A program made the position numbers and the translations under genes. Below, one piece after another: positions 42,990-55,561 of a stretch of 64,000 bases of DNA. Within the stretch, counting starts at the first letter, position 1; each line of letters opens with the position of its first letter. Origin of the DNA: Eutreptiella sp. 'Long Island Sound 2002' (taxonomy: Eukaryota > Euglenozoa > Euglenophyceae > Eutreptiales > Eutreptiaceae); the NCBI GenBank assembly GCA_964036045.1, contig OZ038383.1, forward strand, positions 89,747,514 through 89,811,513, given 5' to 3'. Under the pieces are notes generated by a model. The model saw only the letters and a program-made list of their open reading frames with translations, searched no databases and was not told the origin of the DNA.

Positions 42990-43886
42990 CCTTGCCTTGC
43001 TAGCCCTGTAGTCAGGGAGCGTGATATGGACAACTGCTTCTGGGCAAAGAAAAATGCATTGTTTGCCCTGTGGTAGATCAAAGACATCATTGTTGACCAA
43101 GGTGCAACCAGGTGGATCAGCATGGCGTGTGGTAACGACAGACGTCGCTATAGGTTAGGCAAATCGACCCAAGAGCTGTTTCACACCCTATCCTTTGAGC
43201 AAGTGTACGAATATCTTGTATAGGAGCTCATGCACAACAATTTTTTCCATGTAGACCAGAATGCAATGAGGCAGGGAGCAAAAGGAGTCCCAATTGTAGG
43301 TTTTTTGTCAGCCCAGATCATGGTGCTTCATGCAATTTCTGTTGAAATTCTACTCAGGCAGCTAGATGGATTGTCCAAGCACATGAAAGAGGTGCAGAAA
43401 AGGCGCAAAAAGAAGGGCCTCCCAGATTTCACGTTCAGCCCAAGGCCACAATTACATTTTCAAAAACCACTGTTGGTTCCCAAAAACGCACACTCTTTCG
43501 GGTTGTATGGTATGCGCGGATGGTTTGACCAGCAGAGCAAAACATCGGGTTCAGTCACACTGCAATGCGTCATTTGTGATGTTCAACTGCTACAGCTCTA
43601 GAATTCACACCCCAGGGGAGCTTCAAATATATTGTAAATGCAGCACCCAAGCGAGCCAGGCACTGTTAAACACGCATTTTGTGATGTTTAACAGCAAGCA
43701 TATCATGTTGTCAGAAACACACTTTTTGCAGGGCTGCCTAGCCAGCGACAAACCACCCACCAGCAAACCAACCCCGTCTTATGGACAAGGCACATGTGGG
43801 ATTCATTGCCATTCTTGAACATGTCTGTGAGTTGTTTGTGCAGTTTGTCGAAGTCTTTTTGGATACATTGTATATCATTCTTATGA
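42990..43886 (+). pseudogene. Reverse-transcriptase-like fragment (non-gypsy)
   Basis: One frame runs from about 42990 to TGA 43884, crossed only by TAG 43074, TAG 43221, TAG 43599, TAA 43635 and TAA 43689. It contains L-F-H-T-L-S-F-E-Q-V, then N-N-F-F-H-V ... R-Q-G-A-K-G-V-P-I-V-G-F-L-S-A-Q (about 43233-43316). This fits RT motif 4 (RQ..GiPmGG..S..la) followed by a helix. A YxDD motif is not visible, so this is an incomplete fragment. The motif style fits non-LTR or Penelope-type RTs better than gypsy. Confidence 0.45.
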
Positions 43887-43899
43887 AATAGGAACTGCA

Positions 43900-45640
43900 C
43901 AGGCCCAGTACTAGACTGGTGCGGATGCAGGGTGATTACCAGCCCTAGTCTGGTTTTGCTCACGAAGGGCATCATTTTCTAGCACCTTGATGCCCCCAAC
44001 CCTTTGCCTGACGATGCCCTCTTGGATCGCTGGGTTGATGCTGCGTCACCAACGCCCCCACGGTTCTGCAACTCATGCTACCGGCCATCACCGACAAGCT
44101 GTCGGTGTATGCGTTGAAAATTTGCACAGGTAAGTGAATCTCACCGCTATTGTCCATGGCTGTTCATGGCTATTCATACAAGGGATATTGCAAACAGTGG
44201 TGGTGGCCCCCTTTCTGGTACAGTTAAGCCAGCTCATACCAGCATGGCCAGTCAAGAAGTGTGCCCTGGAGGACAGGGAGTTCAGGAGGTCCTGGGGCCA
44301 GCTCGTGCTGTGTAATTCGCACCGCCGCCCAGGACCTCCTAAGTGCTGCATCTCAATTTTGGTTTGCTGTTACCTTATGCAGTTTACCTCAAATTGCCTT
44401 GCTGTACACCCCAAGTGACACTCAGCCCTGCATGCAAACACCAGGTGTGCAGCCGTATCCAGGTTCCACAGTGCTGTGTGAAAGCCAAAGGTGCCACATG
44501 TGTGATGAACACCATTTATACGCTTCATGATGCCTGGCAGGTTTTGTGTTGGGCATCCCCTGTGTGCAGGCTCTGCCATTGACCACTGAAGATCCAGTGC
44601 CCATTTGCCAGCTTTATGTGCAATATTACTTTTGACTTTTTTACTTTTTTTTCCTGAGGAGATTTCATCACCTCACAGTTGCTGATGCCTGGTCTGCAAT
44701 TGGCGAAGAAACTAAACAAACCTTGCCATTGCTCCATGTTCACATTTGCATCATGCACACACAGCTCTGCAGCTGCCTTGCTCTCAGAAACCATTGTGGT
44801 TGTGCATTTCTTTCTTGCTTGGTGCCGTGCAAGAGGTGGGACGAAACCCAGGTACAAGAAGTGCCAATCGCCTGACAATGAGACTACAGGGGTGCACACA
44901 AGTGCCATAGACTAAGATGTTTTCCCAGTGGTGCCACCCCAGCAAGGAAGGTGCAGCCGCATCCAGGCCCAAGCCACCGCAGCAGATTCGTCACAGATCA
45001 AAATTGAGGCCCAGGAATCACAGCCGGAGCAGCCTTACACACCCCGCAGAGAAGTGATTGATGGGGTATGTGTTTATTGTAACGATCAGGGGTTAGAGCA
45101 CCCCAAACCTGAAATACACTTGTCACCTCCTGCATTTCACTGTTGCCTTGGATGTAGGTTCTTTATCTGCTGCGTGAATTGCTGACCATGTCTGCGCGCA
45201 ACACAGCCGATAAGAAGACTTCGCTGCCCTCCATGACCCCACGCACACCGACCAGTAGCCCTCCGCTATCCTTGTTCGGAAGTACTCCTAGAGAGCAGCC
45301 AATGACACCAAAATTGCAGTCTCAGAAGTCTCATAGGCATGGCTTGCGTGTCCTCGGTGTAAGCACAAAGTCTACGCAATGCAAAAATAGGTCAACAAAG
45401 CAACTGCCACAAGAACAAATTTTCTCACAGGAAGCATTGTGTGCATGGACTATGCATCCTTGAGGAATTCAAAGCACACTAAACATAAATGCAAGAGATT
45501 CTGTTTCATAAGGTCAAAGGTTGTGGATTGCATGTTCTTCCCTACACGTTGCTCTAAACCTTTTGGCCACTGCAATGTGCTAGTGCCCCACCACACACAG
45601 TCGATTTCCAATCCGTCTCCCAGAAAACGTTAATGAGGCT
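43900..45640. other. Unrecognised DNA
   Basis: Short frames only. An inverted repeat around 44276-44345 (CAGGAGGTCCTGG / CCAGGACCTCCT) could form a hairpin with about 40 bp loop. Confidence 0.4.
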
Positions 45641-45682
45641 TGTGGCAGTACCCATTCATTTCGCTGGCACATTGCTTGTCCA

Positions 45683-46044
45683 GTGTTTGTTCCAACTCTT
45701 GATACAAACTTGCCATATATCTTGATCAACCCCGACCTGTCCTACACATCTTACATCCGGTTGCCATCGAACATCAGCAATATGAACCGCTGCTGCAGGG
45801 ACACCGTGACACTGCCGTCTGCTGCGAGCTCAGACCATGCTGCACTGGCACAGCGTGAATTGGACCGTACTGCGCCTGTGGGCTTCCAGAAGGCGTCCGT
45901 CATAGGCACCCATTTGTCACGCTTCACAGGCTTCTTCAGTCCAGAGTACAACACCCAAACGAAACGCCTAGGACCAGGTGATGCACTGACCCTGGCTCTT
46001 GCGTTTATCTTGGGCCATACCGGTCCGTTCCCAGGCATCTTTTA
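45683..46044 (+). CDS. Unrecognised ORF
   Basis: 120 codons, balanced composition (P-Y-I-L-I-N-P-D-L-S-Y, R-F-T-G-F-F-S-P-E-Y). No family recognised. It may be a displaced piece of the RT element upstream. Confidence 0.3.
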
Positions 46045-46104
46045 AAGGGCAGCCCTTTTATTTGACCGTTTGGCTTTTGGGGAAGCTGGTAGAACTGGAT
46101 GTTT

Positions 46105-46885
46105 TACTTCAGTACCCCCCCCCCCCCCTTGTCGTTCCCCACCCCTTGTCGTTCCCCAGGGGGGGGTGGGGGACCGTCACTTGGCCAACCCAAAAATTTT
46201 CGTTGCGGCTCATTGTGTTGTTGTGTGGGTGACTGTGTTGTGGGACACTGCCACTTGTATCCCTTGCACTCATGGCGGGACATTTTGCTTATTTTCGCTG
46301 AAATGGAACTTGACAGCACAACCATGTTTCCCCCTGGGACCGGACAAATGTGACGGATGATGATAGTGACCTGAATTCTGACACGGAGGTTCTGTGGGTG
46401 AAGGGTGCCCGTGGTGTATGGGGTATGGGACACAGTTTTGGGAACAAGTTGTATTTTACAAGGGACATTCCCGAAGGGAAATGGGTTCCCAGAAATCTGC
46501 ATGCGCCTGGCAAGCCTCCTACCAAGAAGGCAAAACCACCACCCGAGAGTGCTGCCCAAAGCATTCCAGTGGAAAGTGGAGAGCATGTGCAAGAGTTCAA
46601 GGTGAAGTGGAGCAGGACCAAGAAATTTTACACCGAGCCGGTCAAGGAGTAGGTCTTCGAACATTGGCAGCCCTTTGAATGCATCCTATGCTGAATTCTT
46701 TCATTTTATGCTGCAATTTCTGTGCCTGCAAATGTGCGTGTACGGTGGTAGTGCGGTCCCCCAGGGGGGGGTGGGGGACCGTCACTTGGTGACCGTCCCC
46801 CGGGGGGTGGTGGGGGACCGTCTTCCCTGGGGTGGGGAACGACAAGGGGCGGGGGGGGGGGGGTACTTGAAAAAGAGGGTCCTCT
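46105..46885. mobile_element. Small inverted-repeat unit (possible MITE-like element)
   Basis: Left side: AGTACCCCC..., CTTGTCGTTCCCCACCCC, GTCCCCCAGGGG-like run (46111-46185). The right side (46755-46880) carries the inverse GGGGTGGGGAACGACAAGGGG and GGGGGTACTT. GGTGGGGGACCGTCACTTGG also occurs directly at 46165 and 46768. It encloses the ORF at 46350-46652. No clear target duplication can be read through the homopolymers. Confidence 0.5.
46350..46652 (+). CDS. Unrecognised basic ORF inside the inverted-repeat unit
   Basis: About 100 codons. Acidic start (D-D-D-S-D), a Gly/Trp/Phe core and a Lys/Pro-rich second half (K-P-P-T-K-K-A-K-P-P). Ends at TAG. Could be a DNA-binding tail; no family identified. 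Confidence 0.3.
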   Translation: MTDDDSDLNSDTEVLWVKGARGVWGMGHSFGNKLYFTRDIPEGKWVPRNLHAPGKPPTKKAKPPPESAAQSIPVESGEHVQEFKVKWSRTKKFYTEPVKE

Positions 46886-47331
46886 GTTGGCACTCTCATT
46901 TGCAATCCCCTGCTAGTGGGCAGGGAGTTTGAGCTGGGGAGCCGCTTTTCACCGCGGTGCTCGACTTGTTGCTGAATCATGTTCCAATGAGACGTGCATT
47001 TACTCTTCCTGCAGTGTGGTCTGAATTGTGTTTTGCGTCCTGCACACACAATGTCAGGCTTGTGGTGGTGGGGATGTAAGTAGCTGGTGAGCCTTTGCTC
47101 GTTTTGCTTTGCATTGTGTGCGCACGACAACCAAGCCCCTGTATCAGTGACCAATTTTCACCAACTTCGCCAATACAGTCTGCCAATACGTTTAGTTCCT
47201 GATGTTCGCAGATACATTTCGCTGATACAGAGGGTTTCCAGGTTAGCTGAAACAAAAAGTGTTAAACTGGTTGCCAGGGATAGGCATAAGATGGTTGCCA
47301 GGGATAGGCATAAGAAGTGGGTCACATTTCT

Positions 47332-47365
<34 letters not shown>
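47332..47365 (+). repeat. (GT)n microsatellite
   Basis: About 16 GT units. A 21-bp direct repeat (GGTTGCCAGGGATAGGCATAAG) lies just upstream at about 47269-47312. No gene is seen in 46900-48500; 47660-48080 is rich in A-runs and GACAG words. Confidence 0.9.
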
Positions 47366-47367
<2 letters not shown>

Positions 47368-48561
47368 GTTGTGGCGCACCTGGGGTTCATTGTGGGGGAC
47401 CTAATCTTGTCGTACAGTGTGGTTGGAGTGTAGGTACAGACCCGTTGGGAACAAAGTGGACTGACATGTGCAGCTCATTGGAGACCTCCTGTTTTTTTAT
47501 GTTCCTTGTTGAGATGGACACCATCAAGCGCTTTTACTGCTCACAAAATGGGGCCTTTGTGGTCTCTTAGGTTTCCTTGCTTCCTGCTGATCAGACTTTT
47601 CTATGGGCAAGCACCCTGATGCTGGTGAGGGTGCAGCTTGCGACTCTGTACACCCCAGCTCATTTTGTATGTTGTAAGTTGTGTATTTTTTTTTGCTGTC
47701 GGCGTGTGTACCAAAAAATTGCCACGTTGTGTAATTTCTTTTTTTGCTGTCAGCGTGTGTTAAAAAAAATTCCCACGTCGATTAGTAAGTCTTCTGCACA
47801 CAGCCGCAAGATGAGCTCACGAAGCAAGTACTGTTGGGATGCGCATGATGATTCCCACGGAGATAGGCAAACTGAGACTTCAACATAAAACATTTTTTTA
47901 AAGAAAGAAACTAAACACGCTGACAGTGATAAAAATTACACACTAACAGCCCAAAAAAATGACATGCACTGACAGTTGACAGTCAAAAATATGACACACG
48001 CTGACAGCAAAAAAAAAATTACACGACTGATGGTAAAAAGGATTACACATGTTGACAGGAAAAAAAAAATACAGGAAGTGGCAATTTTTTTATGCACGAC
48101 TTAGATTTTCCACGAGTTCATTCTTTGGGCGGTCAGCCAAGTACTCAGGTGCCATGTTGTTAGCCAAGCAGATAGTGGGTTCTAGGCTCCGTCTCCCTTT
48201 GGCTTCTCTTGCTGAGGGTTCTGAGGCTTTCTGGTGCCACATTTTTGGTCACACACTCAGTGGATTATGGGCTTGTGCGTGCTGCAGCGTCCCGTGCGAA
48301 GTCTGCCGGTGCTGCCATGGGTCTGTGGCGGATTCACTTTCACCAGAGGCCTAGAGCAAGCGGTTGTTAGCTAGGAACTGTAAACAAAGGGAAACAGTTG
48401 TGTGTGCTTAAAGCTTTATCCTTGCAAACCCGGGTCGATACATATGATCCATGTGGGTTGTATGATTACGGTGATTCCATGTATTGTCGGCCACACGAGT
48501 AGATTATTTTCATGAAGACTCTTTGACAAAGTATGTATTTTCAAACACTTGTGACATTCCG

Positions 48562-49325
48562 TTATTGAAATGAACCCGTGCTGCGGCAGAACTGGTGCTT
48601 GCTCCCGGTTGGGGCCTTGTCATCACAATTCGCCGTGCTCAACACCCAAAGACCCGCGGGGGAGCGGGCCAAGCGATCAAAATTGGCCAAGGAGATGTGG
48701 AATTGCGTCCAATTGGCCCGTAGGCATGCCCCCGGATGATGAACATCAACAGGAAGGAGAGGGCGATATACCTCTTCGAGCTTGGCTGGGAGAGGATGTA
48801 CTTGACCCATGATGCGAAGAGCCATGAGATTCCCGTGGCCTTGGGCAACACCGTGGCAACGGGGTCATCCAATTCCATCGGGCCGATCAACTCCTCCTAG
48901 CGGGCTTGGAAGTCGTGCTCGGTGCAAGGGCCCGGGCATGGGGGCCACCGGGGATGGTGCGGTGGTACTCTGGCTTGTGGAGCGCGTAGAGCTCCGAGAG
49001 AGTCCTCCAGGAAGACTTGGGGGCACGCAAGTTGAGCACTAGCTCCTACATGGTGTGGGAGTAAGGAGGCGGTGTATGCCTCAATGGTGGCTTTGCATGC
49101 CTCACCCGCAGTGCGAGCAGAAGTGGCGGCATTGACATGTTGGACAGCATTATTGAATTGCAGCCATGCTAAGGGGCCAGCTAGGGCCCACATAGCCAAG
49201 TCATGGCCCACCCAGTGATCCTTGAGGCTAGTAGCCCCACTCAAGTGCCGTAAGGGCTTGGACGATGGGGACCGATCCTCCCTGGTTGAGGATGGTGCAA
49301 CAGGGGTAGTTGCAGGACGTTTCAT
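48562..49325 (-). pseudogene. Unrecognised minus-strand frames
   Basis: Two frames (49325-48897 and 48890-48562) of balanced composition, including W-V-G-H-D-L-A-M-W-A-L-A and F-A-S-W-V-K-Y-I-L. Probably a retroelement gag remnant by style, but no motif supports this. Confidence 0.25.
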
Positions 49326-49329
49326 GAGG

Positions 49330-50640
49330 ACGAAATATCAAAAATCCAAGTGTGAGACAAGGGGACATGCAACAATGCACCATAGGCAATAGCAAGCGTG
49401 CACGGTGGGGCAACAAACAAAATGGCACTTCTTGGTTCGGATTATATCGTTCTACTATTGATCTAGTCTAGGCTAGAACGCCCGCACGATGTCGCTCTAG
49501 GCTACAATGAAATTGGGTTTTTCTGCGTGTACCAAAGGAGACGACCCACGCTCACCGTGGTGTGCTAAAGTTGCGCAAGCCACCTCTTCGGCGATCACGA
49601 ATCAAGGCCGTCTTCTGATTTGCCATACTCGCTAGTCACACATGGGGGTGTCCCCATGTGGTCTGGGTGGGGGCGTCGACTCCTCATACCAGTAGTTTTC
49701 CGGGTAGACTGAGCAACCTAAGGGCCGTGAGCAGAATGTGTACTACCTTCTCTTTGCTACTACTTGCGATCTTTTGCCATTTATTGATTCATCGCTTGAT
49801 CCTAATCGTCGTATGGTTTGGTGCTCATTTGGAAGCATGTTTACACGCCTTTTTGAAGTATGTATGCATGTGTAATTGCCACGTTTTTGGTGTCGGGGTC
49901 TTAGGTAATAGTAGGGGCTATACCCGACCCAAGTCAACTATTTTGTACTTTTTTGTGCTACGTGCTGGTTCCCGAGGCGACTCGCTGAATGTTGAGTTGC
50001 CTGAGAAGCTGCCAGCCGCCCGCCACTGTCCGTCCCAGTGTGAGCCTACCGACCCGCCTGTGCGGTGGGGCGGTGACCCCGTGGTGTACTGCCCTGCTAA
50101 AGTAATTTGATAGCAGTGAGTTGTATTTTTGATTTGCGGTTGTGCTTTCCTTGTTCTAGTGAACTAGCATTGCTTCGTCTTGTCCTTTGGGAAGTCTAAC
50201 TGCAATCCCACCGGACTCTTGGTTATTCTTTTTCTCGACACTTTGTTGCTTTTGAACACCACCGCTCTCCTTCTGCTTGTTTGTTTTGCGCAGCGAAAAC
50301 GAAAACAAAAGAGCACACCCTTGCAAGACCCATGCACTGCCACCACCAACACCAGCTCAGATTTGGTCTCCTGATCCCGTGTTGCTGAATCTCTAACCAG
50401 TCCTCAATATCCTCCGGGCGGACAGAAACTTTCACAGTTCCTTGCATACATTGGTCCGTGAAAGAACAATATAATACATATCGCTGGACCTTACTTAACA
50501 TCACGATAACTTAGACCAATCATCGCAGTATCCCTTTTATATTAAGCAACACTGAAACAGCGTACTAAAAATGGTAACTCAACAGGGTCTCATTCCTTCA
50601 CCATATTTGATGCGTCCTCGGGGTGAGCGTGCCTCTTCTA
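49330..50640. other. Unrecognised DNA with a hairpin
   Basis: CACATGGGG-GTGT-CCCCATGTG (about 49638-49659) is a perfect 9-bp hairpin. Otherwise no gene recognised. Confidence 0.4.
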
Positions 50641-50644
50641 TCTC

Positions 50645-51271
50645 GTGCCTGCGATCGCCACGACATTTCACTGTACTGGCCATTCGGGCCTATTGCACTC
50701 CCCTCACAAGCTCAGTGCCCGCTCACCAAACATCGGCACTAGGCTGAAAGCAAATAATATAGGCATGAATGGGCCAGAAGTACACATCCCTGCACCGACA
50801 CACTCCACCATGCACATCCTTGCTCACACGCTAACTCTGGGGGCACTCTACCATGCAACCCATGCTCCAGCAATGTGCACCCGCACATGGGGCGGTATTC
50901 TGTTATATAACACAGCCTTCGGCCACTTCAGTTTATCCGGACCTGACCTAGCTTGCTCAACAGAAGCACCGCAACAGACATACCCTCAAGCATTGAACCA
51001 ACTAATCCCACATGAAAACTACACGACACTTGCGGGTGTTTCGTCTGACATCCACCTGTGTGGCGAATCCGCGGCGACTTCTTGCCGCACCGGTTGCAGC
51101 ATCTATACAAGTGCCGAACATCCTCGTCATCGGATCTCATGGAGCTGGGTGACTGGAACCTACAATGGCTACCCATTGTTGTGGATGGCACATCAAGGCA
51201 CGAGGCCTCGTATGTGCGCCAGCTGCTGCATTGTGTTCAGCGGCGTGAGTACATTCTCTGAAACCATTTGA
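50645..51271 (+). CDS. Unrecognised 208-codon ORF
   Basis: The longest plus-strand frame in this part. His/Thr/Ser-rich with no motif, transmembrane segment or repeat. May be fortuitous. Confidence 0.2.
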   Translation: MPAIATTFHCTGHSGLLHSPHKLSARSPNIGTRLKANNIGMNGPEVHIPAPTHSTMHILAHTLTLGALYHATHAPAMCTRTWGGILLYNTAFGHFSLSGPDLACSTEAPQQTYPQALNQLIPHENYTTLAGVSSDIHLCGESAATSCRTGCSIYTSAEHPRHRISWSWVTGTYNGYPLLWMAHQGTRPRMCASCCIVFSGVSTFSETI

Positions 51272-51724
51272 AGGCTCCTACTTACATGGCCATGTGCATG
51301 CTCCAACTCACAGTGAGGGGGCAAAATAAATGTGAGGTGTTCGACTACTATGCAAAGCACCACCGCAATACTTGTAAACTCACCATGCACCATGCACACC
51401 CTTGTACTCATTGCACGATAATGTTTGTTCAGTCATCGTCTCACAACTTAAGTTTACTGGTCCACAGCCTGCAAAAAGCCCATAAGCCTTGGCTCAAAAA
51501 CTGAAATGCGGAGCTACTTACATACCGGACTGCATCTGGTGCAAAAGCCAGTATCCCAGCAGTCATGTCGGTGTCCCAGGAAAAAAATCTGAGCTAAAGG
51601 CATATATAAGTACCAGAAACAGCCTTGCAACACCACAGAGGGTATTTGTGGCCTCGTTGCTCAAGCCATTTTGGCATCCAAGCCAGATCCAAATCACATT
51701 CACGGCCAAAGCAGGAAAAACAAC

Positions 51725-51900
51725 ATCTCGCGCCTTGGGACCTCAGAGCTGCCCACCAAAGTGACAGCTCCAACGCCACGGACGCGTCAAATGCTCTGGC
51801 GCCTTGAGACAGCGCAACTCCCCATAAAAAGAGCGGCAACCCCGCCGTGGACGCCGTGCTCTAGCGCCTTGAGACAGCGCTGCCGCCCCAAGAAAGGAGC
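51725..51900 (+). repeat. ~73-bp degenerate repeat, 2-3 copies
   Basis: GCTCT(G/A)GCGCCTTGAGACAGCGC at 51793 and 51869, with a weaker copy (TCTCGCGCCTTGGGACCTCAGAGC) at about 51726. Confidence 0.7.
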
Positions 51901-52139
51901 ACGAGGTTTCCTAAATTTATAATCATCCCAAGTGCATGCAAATACAATGCGAGTTGCAAATAATACGGGTTCGTGCAATTGAACTTCCAATGTGGTAGAA
52001 ATGTTATGTGGAAGGTTGCATAACATTGTTAAAGGGAAGGGGCAAGACATGTGAATGTAGATGCTGGTGCATGGAGCAAAATGCTGCACGCAACATGATG
52101 CGTGCGAAGTTTGCGGCTTATGTGCCTTGAAAAGGTAGA

Positions 52140-53238
52140 TCACTACGTGAGTGGGATATTGAATAAACGTTGATGAGTAGTATTGCAACAATTGTTGATG
52201 CGTTAAGAGTAACGCGCGAATGGGCAATTGAATTCATTTGAAAGCCCAAGTAGAGGACGGAAGAATTGCATTTGTCGCTGCATACTTGTCGCCGGTGTGC
52301 ACGAATCATATAGTCCGGCACCATATGATGCTCCACATGTAGTGAATTGGGCATTACATTCCATCAAGCAAGGACATTAGAAGGACACAACTTTGCCGCT
52401 TTCCTTCTTGAAAGTCAGTGCAATATGTGCTGCTTTGCTCTCCTTAGCTGGCTTAGGCCGGACCGCTTTGGGAAATTAAATGGTGCGGTGATAACATTGA
52501 GGTTTCGTGGCCTCATCTTTTGTGCCTATCGATGGCAACTCATGAGCAAATTGCACATAGTTCACTCGGACGACAATATTGGGGGGTAGACCCCTTGGAC
52601 TCTCGAAGTTCAAAGTAACGGCATTGGCATCCGCCTTACCCGTGACTCCGTGTCGAGCGAGCATGACGAAAGAATCCTCAGTTTCGTACATTGTAATTGG
52701 TATGGTGGCCTCGTGTTTCAAGTCTTGCGGGCGAGCATAACTTTGAGTCTGTGTGGCAAAATTTGGTCGCGGAATTTTGCGTGGTGGTGTCGAATCCATG
52801 GGTGATGTCGATGCACACAGAGAGGATACGGGCACACATTCACTTGTGTTATCTGGCGTGTACACCCAACCGCATACCACACAATCACAATGTTGGAGGT
52901 CAGGAACTGTGGTTGCACCGCATGAGAACTTACATCCCGAAGCGGATTCATGCCAGCATTTGAATGAGTAAGTTGTGCCCCACTTTTTGATGCGCGCACA
53001 CTGCACACAAACCTGGGGGCCAATGATGTGGAACTTTTTTTGGCGGCTCCGTCCACTTGAAAGCCCCTTGGTGACGGTTGTCCGATTTGTCATTGGGGCA
53101 TGCTAAAAATGCCGGGTGGAAATTCGGAGTCGCTTGGCCGCTAACCTTGGGGATTAGTTCGGCGTGGCACATGGGGCAGGTGGGCGCAGTGTCCATATTT
53201 GAAGCAAATGTACTCCGGGACACGAATGCACCTAGCAA
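52140..53238 (-). pseudogene. Zinc-binding protein, possibly Helitron-associated
   Basis: Minus strand from about 53238. The first segment is C-P-M-C-H-A-E-L-I-P-K, P-N-F-H-P-A-F-L-A-C and G-A-F-K-W (53180-53060), which has the spacing of a GRF-type zinc ribbon. After a frameshift near 53030 come further CxxC pairs (V-C-V-Q-C, F-K-C, C-K-F-S-C, C-D-C-V-V-C). The frame continues past TAA 52476, TAA 52377, TAA 52203 and TAG 52143 to TGA 52140. GRF-type and CxxC modules accompany many eukaryotic DNA transposons. Orientation and proximity suggest a link to the Helitron at 54.5-60.7 kb, unproven. Confidence 0.4.
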
Positions 53239-53683
53239 GAGGGAATCAAAATGTGGGAGATGGAGATGGAGATGTGGATGTGCGAAATACAGGGTTGTAC
53301 TGGAACATAGCCTCTGAGTGCATGTTCAAGGGATGGTTGGGACCATACGTGTGTATTACCTCAAAGTAGTGGTGAAGGATTGGCAACCCGGTCCCTTATT
53401 GTCATTTGAACACTACGCACCATGGACAACATTTTCACACGGCTTGCGCACAAGTTACATTTCTAGGTGGATGCTAACTTAACTTTTTGTAGTGAAAGGG
53501 GGGACCCTTTTATTGGTGTGTGGCCAATGTTGGCTTTTGGCTAAGGGGGGGGGGTGTGCACATTGGCATTATTTACGTTGTTTGGAAGGGATGCAACTTT
53601 GGTACCCTCGGGGCCTTGTGGATTGAACATGGCAATGGATTAGAGAATGGAGTGTTTTACTTGAGTTTGAGGGACTTTTGAAG

Positions 53684-54190
53684 GTACCCCCGTTAAGGGT
53701 ACACCTGTGATCGAAATCAAGAAAGCCGGAAAGCTTGACCATGGAGATGCTTTAGGAAATGGATTGATTTCCCTTCAAGTGTTGCTCAAGGTAACCCCGT
53801 TAAGGGTACACTTTGATCGAAGGCAAGGAAGTCAGAAACATGAACGTCACCCATGGAAAAAATGGGAGGCACACGCACAACGTGGTTTGCCATGGATGGT
53901 TTGAAATGATATTGAAAGTAAGTGAAAGTAACTCCGTTAAGAGTACACCTGCTTTCCAAACGAAATGTTCACCGTATGTTTTAGAAAATGGATCACCCTC
54001 AGTTAGAGCGTTGTTGATGCTAAACCTGTTAAGGGTACACCTTGATCGAAGTCAGGGAAGTTGGGAACCGTAACTTACCGATGGAAACAATAGACGGCGC
54101 GCGCACAATGTTGTCTACCATGGTTGGTTTGTACTTTTGTTGCAAGTAAGGGAAGGTAACTTCGTTAAGACCACACCTGCGTACTACTTC
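53684..54190. repeat. GTTAAGGGTACACCT tandem repeat
   Basis: CCGTTAAGGGTACACCTTGATCGAA-type words at about 53686, 53792, 53932, 54027 and 54163, giving a higher-order period near 232 bp with two unlike halves. 53240-53680 and 54200-54540 hold nothing recognisable. Confidence 0.75.
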
Positions 54191-54533
54191 GTGTACTAAT
54201 TGTATTTATGTTTCCTAAATTTGTATATGTTAATCGTACCCCTGGGATGCGAAGCCCACAAAGTCGGAAATTGCAATGCAACAAGTGCAAACAATACATA
54301 TTTGCAAAGTACATGCAATTGCCCGCAACAGACAAATAGCATGTATAATAGATGCAACGGAAGCTGTTTCGTGGAGTTATGTAATGGTGGGCGCCATCTC
54401 GGGTGGAAATATACATACATGGTGCATCATTGTACATTAGAAACGGAGGTGTTGATGGTGATGACGTAGGATCGAAGTAAATCCCCAAGGTTGGAAGAAG
54501 TAATATACATCAGTTTGTTCATGTACGGCAAGT

Positions 54534-55561
54534 GCTTAGTTTGGCCTAACGCAACATGTCTCTTGCACAACCAAAAACCTGCCATCGTTGCTTTGCGAGT
54601 GCATCTGACGGGATTTTGTCCAGATGCAGTTGGAGACTCACAGTGCGGTATTGTAATGTTACCTGGGTACTATCAGCAGCTCCCAAGAACTGCAAAGCAT
54701 GCTTGCGGCGTTGGCGTCGACTTAAATTGCCGTCCGTGACAAGATTTAACCACTTCTTGATTTCTTTCTCGGATGGTGTAGCATGATTTACTGGACGTTG
54801 TTGTTGTCGTAGCCATGCTGTTGGAGGCTCTTGGCATGTTGAATCAGATGGACGGCTCGAACTTGATCGCTTGCGTCTAGAATGAGACTCTTCGTGGTCC
54901 ATTGTATGGCCTTTCTTGGACCTCGGCTTAGACTCGGAGTTGGATGACCGCTTCTTTGAGGAGTGGTTTTGAGAAGTTGGGTTTCCCTCTTGTCCACTTT
55001 TGGGAGGTGGTGGACGGTGCGACTTGTAGGGTGGTGGTTTGCAAGTTTGGGTACGTGGAGGCATATTCGTCTTTCTTGTCTTTGGCATTCTTCTTGTAGG
55101 CCCATTGGGTGGCTGTGCGGTTTGTGGGCTTGCCCTTGTGGTCCCTTTACTTCTTCCACATTTCTTACGGGTTGACGAATGTGCAGACTGCGCGTCGTTG
55201 GACGGTGAAGACATACCACTTGCTGATGTGGACACTGATGATGGCATGTATTGGTGGCTGTGAATTGCAGCCTCCATGTCGCCGTTGCTGACGGAAGGTA
55301 GGGCCCTAGCCTCCGTCATTGCCCAATCAACCAGCTCATCGTACCCCTTTAAAGCATCTTCATATGCTAAGCAGGATGGACACACATAATCCCAATTATG
55401 AGTTATTGTTGTAAAGGTTCTTCGTGGATGAGGAGGAACTTGGCTTGGTGGTTTGGGAGACAAGACGTTTGTGGCCACAAACCAATTCCATAATTGCACG
55501 TAATGTAGATCAACAAGGAAAGTGCGCCAAGACGATGCACATTTCATTAGCGCCCAATCGT
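54534..55561 (-). CDS. Helitron protein C-terminal tail
   Basis: A long minus-strand frame, about 340 codons. It has a folded-looking start (W-A-L-M-K-C-A-S-S-W-R-T-F-L, L-W-N-W-F), a CxxC-containing Y-V-C-P-S-C, a long Ser/Pro/Lys/Arg-rich low-complexity middle, then a helical end. With the inverted segment flipped back, the frame would follow the Ulp1-bearing segment, so it is probably the C-terminus of the same polyprotein. It passes TAG 54546 and then meets TGA at about 54534. Function unknown. Confidence 0.5.
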
